A stretch of DNA of 64,000 nucleotides from Paenibacillus rhizovicinus (GTDB lineage Bacteria; Bacillota; Bacilli; Paenibacillales; Paenibacillaceae): contig NZ_CP048288.1 in assembly GCF_010365285.1 (NCBI RefSeq), positions 164,842 to 228,841 on the forward strand, read 5' to 3'. The position numbers and the translations under genes are program-made. The number at the start of each line of letters is the position of its first letter. Position 1 is the stretch's first letter. Shown here in pieces: positions 56,527 through 64,000 of this stretch. Under the pieces are notes generated by a model. It was not told the origin of the DNA, ran no database searches, and worked only from the letters and a program-made list of their open reading frames with translations.

Positions 56527-57582
56527 TCATTTCGTTATGAGTCCCTGATCGCCATCAAACGGCAACCATGATTTGCTGAGCTCGTCCCATTTTTCAGCGA
56601 TGAAGTGCGATAGATGTGGGTGATCATTGTACGACCACGTTGCATGCACAATGCCATCGACTGCACTGATGTTGAGTCCCTTCGGCGTAATGCCTTCTTG
56701 GACGATCTCCTTCTGGTTCCGCATTATGGAGAAGTCGGCCGTCCAGTCCGTTCCCTTCATGGCCGTAATATCGGTTACGATATCCATCAAGAGCTTCTCG
56801 AATTTAAGCAGGCTCTCCATGATCGGGCTCGATTTGGAGATGACGGTTTCAAGCAGCAGCATTAGGAAGTCTTCCGGCACATCCTTAAATGACAGGCGCA
56901 CCGGATAGTAAAGGCGAACCGAAACCATCGGGGCATCGCTCAGAAGAACATTACCGTCCGCATCGATCGTGCCCTCTATCATCTTGCCGCTGTCATTAAG
57001 GATGCCTTGATTTCCTGTTACATCAAGGACCGTAACTCGGCCGGAAACGAACTCCACGTTTTCCTCTTTCGGAATGGTAAGTCGATCCGACACCAAGCGA
57101 TCCGACACTTCAAAGCGATATGGCATCACGACATCCCGGTTGCTAAAGTCGGCTCCAGCTTGTCCAAGCTCTTGGATTTTCCGCAACCGATAATCCAGCT
57201 TGACGCCATCTGCAAGCGTGCTGTCCACCGAGGAGATGGCGTTATTAATTTCCATGCTCAGGTAATCAGGGACACTTGCCCCGCCCGTGGCATTTTCTGC
57301 GATCTGAATAACCTGCTTTTTGAGATCGTCCAGCAATTTACGCAGACGTTGACCCTTCGCTGCAACGACGCCATAGGTTGCCGTGTTCAGCTCAGCAAGC
57401 GCATCTTCGGCTTTTACGATTGCAGAAGTCGCTTGCACCCGTATGCTGCTGACCTGCGGAATAGCAGCCAGGATCGTTGCCTTGTTTTGTAGCCACGATT
57501 CCATACCGTCCTCTACCTCATTGAGCTTAGACTCAAGTCCGTTGACGAAAGGCACTATATCTCGTGTATCTTTAATCGGCAT
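56527..57582 (-). CDS. Structural protein, coiled-coil and beta domain
   Basis: Encodes 351 residues. ATG 57582 follows AAAGGAG; the frame from 57648 runs through the leader hairpin and is rejected. Helical first 130 residues (VNGLESKLNEVEDGMESWLQ, LRKLLDDLKKQVIQIAENA), then a beta region (RFEVSDRLVSDRLTIPKEEN) and a helical C-terminal part. It begins a transcript controlled by the palindrome at 57.66 kb. Confidence 0.68.
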   Translation of the reverse strand: MPIKDTRDIVPFVNGLESKLNEVEDGMESWLQNKATILAAIPQVSSIRVQATSAIVKAEDALAELNTATYGVVAAKGQRLRKLLDDLKKQVIQIAENATGGASVPDYLSMEINNAISSVDSTLADGVKLDYRLRKIQELGQAGADFSNRDVVMPYRFEVSDRLVSDRLTIPKEENVEFVSGRVTVLDVTGNQGILNDSGKMIEGTIDADGNVLLSDAPMVSVRLYYPVRLSFKDVPEDFLMLLLETVISKSSPIMESLLKFEKLLMDIVTDITAMKGTDWTADFSIMRNQKEIVQEGITPKGLNISAVDGIVHATWSYNDHPHLSHFIAEKWDELSKSWLPFDGDQGLITK

Positions 57583-57610
57583 CTCGTTCACTCCTTTAAC
57601 AAGATAATGG

Positions 57611-57672
57611 GCCGCCCCAATGGGCGGCACCTCGTCAGCCATTACCATTATAATATCATGTAATGCGTTACA
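57611..57672 (-). promoter_or_regulatory. Promoter, palindromic operator and leader hairpin
   Basis: TGTAATGCGTTACA (57659-57672) lies directly upstream of TGATATTAT/TATAAT-like -10 sequence (57647-57654, minus strand), where a -35 would be. Downstream, GCCGCCC-attg-GGGCGGC (57611-57628) is a very stable leader hairpin before the ribosome site. This is the only palindrome-bearing promoter upstream of tail genes. Confidence 0.65.
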
Positions 57673-57678
57673 CGGAAA

Positions 57679-60600
57679 CTATATTTCTGTCACTTCAAGA
57701 CTGTCGTCTTCATCATGATACTCGATGATCGGCAAGAGCCCGTATGCCTTGTGCTTGGCAATCGATGCTTGGATCTGCGATTCAGTGAATGTCTCCAGCA
57801 GCTTGCGTGGCAAATGAATGATCATGACGCCATTCTCTTGGTATGCCTCGCCGTCGAAATAACCAATATCCCAGTGGTGTAAGCTCTCCTTGTTCACTCG
57901 GGCGATGATTTCCCGACTGAGCTGCTCGTCGAGCCCCCCACCTCGGGAGCGGGTGTCCAGAATTACCATGTCCTTGTAAATGTCCGAGTTGGCCTGAACA
58001 AAGACTCGGCCAAGCCGAAGCATTGTCGAATCGAACATGCCGTCTTTCGGATTAAACCAGTAGTCCTCGTCCGTATGGTAGATTGATGCTGTTTTGAGCG
58101 TGCCGGCAATCAGATCTGTGCTTGTTTCCGTTGCGAGCCAGATGCCTGTTGGTTTCAGGTACACGTTGATCTGGCGGACCAGCAGCTCGCTGCCTGGCGC
58201 CTCTATGATCGCATATTCTTCTACCTTTTCATTCACCGGCACCCAGCGGTGGAAGCTGTTCTTTCCGAGCGTGAAGCTGTGCCCTGGCGTCGGATTAAAA
58301 TCCATGTGGAAGAAACGAAGCAGCTTGTTCTGATCCTTCATGACCACCGGTACGGTGACAGTCACGTAAATATCAATTACGTCGTTAAAGGAGGCTTCCC
58401 TTTGCCCGATCGCTTTCCCGTCGGATTGATACAGGAACTCGGACTTTACAATCACAAGCGTTGCTCCTTCAATAGCCGCCATCGGCGTCAACGTAAGCTT
58501 TGTTGCCGCCTTATACTTATCGATGAACTGCTTCATCTCGTTTCCAAAATCCGTATACAGTGCAATGCTCGCCACCTTGATCCGCTGATCAAATGCCGTC
58601 TCTTTGGACGGAATCGTCGTCGTGAACTTATTCGAGACGTAGGCATCCTTCGTTTCTTTCGTATCGTTGTACACCGGCGAAGACGTCCAGCTGAGGATGT
58701 TCTCGATCATCCGTCGGTTTCCAGGATTCTGGAAACCACGCTCATCATCCATGGCGTTGCAGTCCGTCATAAACACGATCCGCTGCTTGTCGTTTTCATA
58801 AGCAGCCACAACCGGAAGTCCATTCGAGTAAGCAACGGGCTGAATACGACTGCCGCTAATTCTGTAGTAGGAGGCTGCCTGCATTGTAAAGCTCGTACAT
58901 CCTTGAGCAAGCGGGTGGCTCGTGTTAAACGTGCCGCTTGTGGTTACGATAGCGTCCGGAACGAGTGTCAGATCCGGAAAGTCCTGAGAAACGATGCTTA
59001 GAAAGTTTGCGTTCCAGTCCGTTAATCCGGAGTGCTCGGCGGTGATGATAGCAGATCCTCCCGCTGCGATAAAACTCCGGATTCCTGCCACGCATTCAGC
59101 AGGCACAGGATTCATCATATAAGCCACAATGATCAGATCGTAATCTTTGTAGTTCGCCACCTTGCTTATTGTCCATTTGTCCTGGTCAACCGCCAGTCCT
59201 TTGGATAGCAGCAAATGGTACATCTGAGAGAAGATGCCTGTGATGGTATACTCGCTTTCGTTATCAGTCAAGATCAAGGCTTTCGTAAAAGTTCCTGACC
59301 CGCCGCCGGTCTGTTCCGTAATGATGCCCTCGGCATGCAGATCGGCATGGTACCGGACTTCCAAGTCAACTGGACTTCCGACATCAATGACTTCAGTATT
59401 GTCACTGCTGTAGAATCCACGGTACGTGTACCAGTCTTCACGATACGCATAGCGTACGGTGATCTCGTCTTGGTCCCGGATCCGATCGTGCAGATAAATA
59501 ATGCCTTTCTCTGCATCCACATCCGAGACACGGAGGCGGCGGTTGTTGTTAATCCGACTCGCATTGACTTCCAGATAGCTGACTCCTTCCTCTGAAGCAA
59601 GTACGATTGGCCGGAACTGAACCTGAATCATCTGCTCGTTGAGGACGACTGGATACTCTTTCTCCACTACGATTGTTGGGAGATTCGTGAACTCCTGATT
59701 TTCGTACTCTGGAATGGAATAGTCAAGCACGACCTCTACGGAATCTCCGGCACTCTGAGGCCGATAGGCGACCAACTCCGGGTTGGAGAGGTATAATTGC
59801 GGCACACGCTCTTCTGGCTCGTAATACGGCAGCCGGATGCGCCGCTTGAATCGGCCGTTTTTTACCCGCAGGTACCAGTTCTCCCGCTCCGAGGATCTCT
59901 TTTCTACCCGTGGCTTCTCGATATCAATTTTATGCCGCTCGTCAATTTTGATGGCAAGCACCGGCACAGCCGAGAGAACTTCGAAGTTCGTCCAGGCGAC
60001 CAGGTTCACCTTCAGTGCATCCAGAAATTCATCCGTTCCTTTTTTCAGGACATTGCGGAGGCGGATCCGGTTTACCCCGTGCTTGATCTGGTCAACTTCA
60101 AATCGTTTGTTCCCATTCAGGTTGTACAGGAATCGGTAGTTGACCCGGTACTCGGCGTTCAATCCACTCTCGTTCTCCCCACGCTCAATGCGGAGCAGAA
60201 CTTCATGCAGCGGCGTGTCGCCGAGGTTTAGTTTCGTCAGCAGCCCACCATCGCCCAAGAGAGTGCCTAGTGTTTTGACTCCCTCGTGCTTGTAGATTTC
60301 ATCCTCATCGATTGTGTATGGCGAACCGAGCGGATAGATCGGCGGCACCGGTGCGCTGGCCATCGGCTTATTGCCGGAACCGAGCGATACGGTTACGCTG
60401 CTGTCTCCCCCGGTTTTGCGGATGCTCCAGGCAAAGTTCTTCACTTTCTCTGGAATCTCGGCATCAATCTCGGCCGGCTTGAACTCGTACCCCATTGTGC
60501 CATCGGGAGATAAGAATGCAATACCTGTTCCATTGATGTCCATGCCGTTATCGCTCGTGCGCCAAGGAGTGATCTTGGTGCCGCCAGCCTGCGGGTCATT

Positions 60601-61848
60601 CGTGTAGCCATACACATAACCGTCACTCTTGATACGGCCTTGTACCGGTCCGGTGGAAACGAACTGGATTGGATCAACGGGCTGGAAGATCGGCTTGCCT
60701 GCAGTCAGCGCATCAAGTTTCGGCTTGAGAATGTCCTCTGCTTTTGTATCGTTCAACTTCATCTCCGAATTGGATGTGAACTCGACCGGATACATCTCAC
60801 TCGCTGCTTCCTTCCCCTCAAGCTCAGTGAAGGTCAACTTCGACCAATAGCACTCTTGCTGGGAGATGTTAAATATTCCATAGGATCCATCGGTATGTTT
60901 CGGCAAGTTCTTTGTTCCGTTGTCAGGGATATCGTGGCTCCCGGTGTCCTCTCCGATACAAACAAGCTCACCCAACTCCGTGCTGCCAGGCTGACCAATG
61001 TAAATCCGGAACTCATCTTCCTGTACGACGACGGTGATCTTATATTTGCTGCTAGTCGCCCAGCCAGACGGGTTATACGTTTTGTTGTAGGCTGTGACAT
61101 CGATGTAAGATACGCCGGTCTTATCAGACTGAAATCTAGTGTGTGGCTCGTCTGCACTATTGTACGAAGGCAAGATGTTTGGAACGGCTTTGAATACTTT
61201 CTTCTTCTTGTTCGTAAAGCTTTGATTGTATTGAAGGTAGCTGCTCCAGTTTGGCTCATACGCATAGCCTGGAATCGATGACGTGTTGACGACAGCTGAT
61301 GCCCCACGATGACTCATCAGAATCCGTCCTGCCCCGTTATTGTCAGCGGCAACCGAGTTGTTCAACTGGTTGCGCTCCCAAGCGAACACGTAGTAGTTCT
61401 TCGAGTCTCGCACACGGAACATGATGCCGATAACGTCATCATCGTAGCCACGATCTTCGACATGAACCTCGGCCGAGAACATATAGTCTTTCTTGCCGGT
61501 CGCCGCCGGATTGTAGAATCCACCTAAATCGATCTCATTTCGAGTCAAATAGATTTCCTCAACGCCGCTGTTGCGCACCACTTTCCAGTCAGACCGGTTG
61601 GTCACTTGTCCGATATTGTTCCAGCTGCTCAGAGTCGTACCAGTTTCCGTCGTAGCTTGATGGATAATATAGATCTGCTGCTTGATCCCCCATGTCGCCT
61701 GCAGGGTTGTGCTCTCGATGATCTGGCCCTCGCCGCTCGCCGTCCAGGTGAAGGGCAGCTCTTGTTTTTGCTGCTCTGGAATAATTGTGCAACGATGTTT
61801 TATTGCATCGTTCTTGATCCGGACGTTGCTCTCCTCGGCCCCTCCCAA
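57679..61848 (-). CDS. Giant tail protein with LamG-like and amidotransferase-like domains
   Basis: Encodes up to 1389 residues. Residues about 120-360 look like a thrombospondin/LamG-type sandwich (DDVIGIMFRVRDSKNYYVFA, EFRIYIGQPGSTELGELV). The middle is beta-rich with WYLRVKNGRFKRRIRLP. Residues about 855-1055 (ALILTDNESEYTI, YDLIIVAYMMNPVPAECV, FIAAGGSAIITAEHSG) resemble the class I glutamine-amidotransferase-like fold. The apparent TTG start has no ribosome site and lies inside the upstream gene; one extra G there would fuse the two. Confidence 0.72.
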   Translation of the reverse strand: MGGAEESNVRIKNDAIKHRCTIIPEQQKQELPFTWTASGEGQIIESTTLQATWGIKQQIYIIHQATTETGTTLSSWNNIGQVTNRSDWKVVRNSGVEEIYLTRNEIDLGGFYNPAATGKKDYMFSAEVHVEDRGYDDDVIGIMFRVRDSKNYYVFAWERNQLNNSVAADNNGAGRILMSHRGASAVVNTSSIPGYAYEPNWSSYLQYNQSFTNKKKKVFKAVPNILPSYNSADEPHTRFQSDKTGVSYIDVTAYNKTYNPSGWATSSKYKITVVVQEDEFRIYIGQPGSTELGELVCIGEDTGSHDIPDNGTKNLPKHTDGSYGIFNISQQECYWSKLTFTELEGKEAASEMYPVEFTSNSEMKLNDTKAEDILKPKLDALTAGKPIFQPVDPIQFVSTGPVQGRIKSDGYVYGYTNDPQAGGTKITPWRTSDNGMDINGTGIAFLSPDGTMGYEFKPAEIDAEIPEKVKNFAWSIRKTGGDSSVTVSLGSGNKPMASAPVPPIYPLGSPYTIDEDEIYKHEGVKTLGTLLGDGGLLTKLNLGDTPLHEVLLRIERGENESGLNAEYRVNYRFLYNLNGNKRFEVDQIKHGVNRIRLRNVLKKGTDEFLDALKVNLVAWTNFEVLSAVPVLAIKIDERHKIDIEKPRVEKRSSERENWYLRVKNGRFKRRIRLPYYEPEERVPQLYLSNPELVAYRPQSAGDSVEVVLDYSIPEYENQEFTNLPTIVVEKEYPVVLNEQMIQVQFRPIVLASEEGVSYLEVNASRINNNRRLRVSDVDAEKGIIYLHDRIRDQDEITVRYAYREDWYTYRGFYSSDNTEVIDVGSPVDLEVRYHADLHAEGIITEQTGGGSGTFTKALILTDNESEYTITGIFSQMYHLLLSKGLAVDQDKWTISKVANYKDYDLIIVAYMMNPVPAECVAGIRSFIAAGGSAIITAEHSGLTDWNANFLSIVSQDFPDLTLVPDAIVTTSGTFNTSHPLAQGCTSFTMQAASYYRISGSRIQPVAYSNGLPVVAAYENDKQRIVFMTDCNAMDDERGFQNPGNRRMIENILSWTSSPVYNDTKETKDAYVSNKFTTTIPSKETAFDQRIKVASIALYTDFGNEMKQFIDKYKAATKLTLTPMAAIEGATLVIVKSEFLYQSDGKAIGQREASFNDVIDIYVTVTVPVVMKDQNKLLRFFHMDFNPTPGHSFTLGKNSFHRWVPVNEKVEEYAIIEAPGSELLVRQINVYLKPTGIWLATETSTDLIAGTLKTASIYHTDEDYWFNPKDGMFDSTMLRLGRVFVQANSDIYKDMVILDTRSRGGGLDEQLSREIIARVNKESLHHWDIGYFDGEAYQENGVMIIHLPRKLLETFTESQIQASIAKHKAYGLLPIIEYHDEDDSLEVTEI

Positions 61849-63089
61849 TTTCCGGTGGCCACATTGGACTTAGCCTTGGCCGGCTCTCCGCCGCTCTGCA
61901 GCACGGCGCTGGTGACGCTTGAATTATCTGCTGCCTGCTCAGTCGTGTAGAGCAGATTTCCATTGGCATCTTCTACCGTGTAGATCGTCTCTGCCGGCAG
62001 CGATGGCATGTCGATTGGAATCATCATGCCCATGGTGCTGCGAGCATCCATGACGGCTGATCCAGACTTTAACCCGAGCATCTTCCACTCGTTTGCGTAA
62101 TCCAACATCTCATGCTCAAGGAGTGCTTCTTTGGGCAGAACGGAATCCGTAATGTAGCCTGTCGTGATGACCCGCTCCTTGCCGTTCTCGTCCTTGTATT
62201 TAGCATTAACCCTGTAGCTGAACATGGGTGCTTCTCGTGGATCACTCTTGGATTTTTGCGGAACATAAATGCGGTACCCATCCACATCCGGCCGCTCCTC
62301 GAACGCATAGATTTCTTTGAGCTCTCCAGCCGACTCCACCTGCGCTAGTGTCGCTTCAGTAAAGGCGCTAACCCCGTTGATGATCCGAAGCTTCCCGCCT
62401 TCAATTGCATTCCCGTTGACTTGATTCGAGTACAGCTCAATGGTTTTCTTAACCGCCCGTGCGTTGGCGTCGATCGCAGGTGTATCCACATGGTTGTACC
62501 TTACTTTGAAGGTCTTCTCCTCATCGGTATTGAATTGCAGATACAACCAGGCCCGGTATACATTGGACTTGGTTTCCGGTGGCACCGCAGCCTGAGCCTG
62601 CACGAAGATGATGTATTTGAACGTCGAATCCAGTAGATTACCGTTCTCGTCGGTGATCTGAATTTGGTTTCCTGTATAGCGGATCACCTTCTCCGGCTCG
62701 CCCGGTTCGCTGTCGTAATGATAGAAAATCTCGAAACGATAATACAGCGCAGCGGCGACCGTGTGCTCGTTTCGGATGAAACGTTTGGTAATGTTCACTT
62801 CCTTGGATGGGAACATGTCATACGGCGCCCGCAGCACGATCGGCTGGTCTTCGGAAAGAACTGTGGCATACTGCAGCTTTCCATTTTCGTCCGGCACGAC
62901 CATTGATTCAATCTGGTCGATTGGGATTAGATTGTCAGGCGTAGATGAGGTATGGATCAGGGAAATGTTCTGATCAGAATCTACTCGTGGTGTATGAACA
63001 AAAGCCAGATTCACGTCGCCTTCTGGCACTTTCTCTCCAACCCGCAAAGCATAGGTGCTGTTAGGCAGCATCTTGTTGAACTCTTTCAT
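61800..63089 (-). CDS. Structural protein, possibly N-terminal part of the giant tail protein
   Basis: Encodes 429 residues. ATG 63089 follows AAGGTGA; the frame from 63119 is longer than needed. Beta-rich throughout (NITKRFIRNEHTVAAALYYR, YVPQKSKSDPREAPMFSYRV). It ends NWEGPRRATSGSRTMQ, an unlikely C-terminus, whereas one more G in the GGGG run near 61840 would continue it as NWEGAEESNVRIKND into the 1389-residue frame. Confidence 0.7.
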   Translation of the reverse strand: MKEFNKMLPNSTYALRVGEKVPEGDVNLAFVHTPRVDSDQNISLIHTSSTPDNLIPIDQIESMVVPDENGKLQYATVLSEDQPIVLRAPYDMFPSKEVNITKRFIRNEHTVAAALYYRFEIFYHYDSEPGEPEKVIRYTGNQIQITDENGNLLDSTFKYIIFVQAQAAVPPETKSNVYRAWLYLQFNTDEEKTFKVRYNHVDTPAIDANARAVKKTIELYSNQVNGNAIEGGKLRIINGVSAFTEATLAQVESAGELKEIYAFEERPDVDGYRIYVPQKSKSDPREAPMFSYRVNAKYKDENGKERVITTGYITDSVLPKEALLEHEMLDYANEWKMLGLKSGSAVMDARSTMGMMIPIDMPSLPAETIYTVEDANGNLLYTTEQAADNSSVTSAVLQSGGEPAKAKSNVATGNWEGPRRATSGSRTMQ

Positions 63090-63133
63090 GTGCTTCTCAC
63101 CTTCCCCTTCAAGGAGCAAAGCGACTGGCGGGG

Positions 63134-64000
63134 TTAACCGCCAATCACCTTGATATAAATGAAGTTGCTTGCTGTTTCGCCACCTATGTCAAAATTGGCA
63201 TGAACTGCAATCTGCCCCTGGATTTCATTGATCCCGTTCAAGGCAATCTTGGCGTCTCCGCTGCTGTTTGTCAAAATGACTTCGCTTCGTGTAACGCCCT
63301 TCGTGTCCTTATAGGAGATTGTGATAGACTTGTCGCCAAGTCCGATCCAGTTTTCGTTCTTGAGCGAAACTGTAATGATCGTTTGCTCATTTTGGCCCGA
63401 GCGAATAGCTGTCTTGCTCGGATTCAGTACGATGTGGTAGCGGTCGGCGACGGCAGGCTCATAATAATTCAGCAATCCGGTCGAGCTTTTACCCTCACAG
63501 ATTGCCTCGTATTTCGAGATCCGACTGGCCGGTGCAATCGGCTGATCCAACTTATACACCTCGCCGGCCTGGTTTGTCATCCCGGTATAGATGATTTCGC
63601 CATCCCGGTAGATTTCGATCCGCTTATTCTCGATCGGATTATTGTTCAAGTCCTTGATTTGTGCGGTGATCGTCGCTTTACTTAGACCGTCTGCCGGCAG
63701 CGTCTTTGGTGACACGGTGATCAGTATGCGGTCTACAGCGTCCTCTGTCCGCTCTGTCATATACAAGAACCCCCGATGGTTATGATTCAAAAGCGGATTG
63801 AATACGATCTCCTCGGCTCGGTAGAACGGCGTATTCTTGGCGCCTTCGTAGAGGATCTCCATGTTCTTCATACTTTCAGCTACATAGTTCGAGTGGAGCG
63901 TGAGCATTGCGACATCTCCGCTCACATCATAATTGTAATCGAGCATGTAACTGTAATTCAGTTTGTACTTAACCTCAATTATATCAGAAAATTCCAGCGA
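63134..64000 (-). CDS. Structural protein with bacterial Ig-like domains, 5' end outside window
   Basis: The frame stays open to the right edge, so ATG 63946, which lacks a ribosome site, is probably internal. Two Big-type Ig-like domains are visible: VSPKTLPADGLSKATITAQI then GMTNQAGEVYKL, and LNPSKTAIRSGQNEQTIITV then TNSSGDAKIALNG. The C-terminus is a final strand (ASNFIYIKVIGG). Such domains are common on phage tails and fibres and often contact cell-surface sugars. Confidence 0.72.
   Translation of the reverse strand, partial: SLEFSDIIEVKYKLNYSYMLDYNYDVSGDVAMLTLHSNYVAESMKNMEILYEGAKNTPFYRAEEIVFNPLLNHNHRGFLYMTERTEDAVDRILITVSPKTLPADGLSKATITAQIKDLNNNPIENKRIEIYRDGEIIYTGMTNQAGEVYKLDQPIAPASRISKYEAICEGKSSTGLLNYYEPAVADRYHIVLNPSKTAIRSGQNEQTIITVSLKNENWIGLGDKSITISYKDTKGVTRSEVILTNSSGDAKIALNGINEIQGQIAVHANFDIGGETASNFIYIKVIGG

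Noticed and set aside
1..64000. tRNA, rRNA, integrase, transposase or attachment sites
   Set aside because: None could be recognised in either strand by reading; tRNAscan-type analysis would be needed to be certain for tRNAs.

Overview
The window reads as part of a large double-stranded DNA phage genome, probably a tailed phage of a Bacillota host. Evidence: very dense coding with ATGA/TAATG-type overlaps; strong AGGAGG ribosome sites and frequent TTG/GTG starts; a complete phage replication and nucleotide set; large tail-type structural genes; and an amidase endolysin with copper-amine-oxidase-like wall repeats, which are common in Paenibacillus-type proteins. Homologues of the Bacillus replication terminator protein, RemA and YolD also point to a Bacilli host. 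No rRNA, tRNA, integrase, transposase or CRISPR array was recognised. The first and last genes both run out of the window.

Layout. About 1-12.8 kb is a plus-strand run of some 30 small, mostly unrecognised genes (many zinc-ribbon or acidic, probably early or host-takeover functions). It contains one minus-strand gene with its own promoter (8.5-8.8 kb) and ends in an orphan adenine-type DNA methyltransferase. About 12.8-16 kb is a switch region. A minus-strand replication initiator contains six 21-bp iterons plus an AT-rich tract, a lambda-O-like candidate origin. Nearby are small plus-strand genes, an RTP homologue and a YolD gene whose promoter carries a LexA/DinR-like box. From 16 kb to the end almost everything is on the minus strand.

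16-20.9 kb holds a deoxynucleotidase, thymidylate kinase, endolysin and small genes. 20.9-27.8 kb holds DnaE, a RemA/DUF370 protein, a Cas4-like nuclease, a sigma-like factor and a RusA-like resolvase. 27.9-35.7 kb holds an intracellular subtilisin, a second Cas4-like protein, a string of small genes sharing an N-terminal MELVxxYL motif, a MazG-like pyrophosphatase and nrdIEF. 35.8-39.7 kb holds small and structural genes. 39.8-44.2 kb holds a DnaB-like helicase, an archaeo-eukaryotic-type primase and a Rad52-like annealing protein. 44.3-45.1 kb has two holin candidates. 45.2-64 kb encodes large tail, fibre or baseplate-like proteins, several of them paralogues.

Links between genes. A palindrome near GTGTAATGCATTACAC recurs at minus-strand operon starts, mostly beside clear -10 elements, and probably defines one regulon. 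The initiator, iterons, helicase, primase, DnaE, Rad52-like protein, RusA, Cas4-like nucleases and RTP together suggest replication that starts internally and passes through recombination intermediates. The strongest unexplained signals are the shared N-terminal motif on otherwise unrelated small proteins, the iteron array, the palindrome regulon, a 14-bp inverted repeat between primase and helicase, and apparent homopolymer frameshifts in the tail genes.
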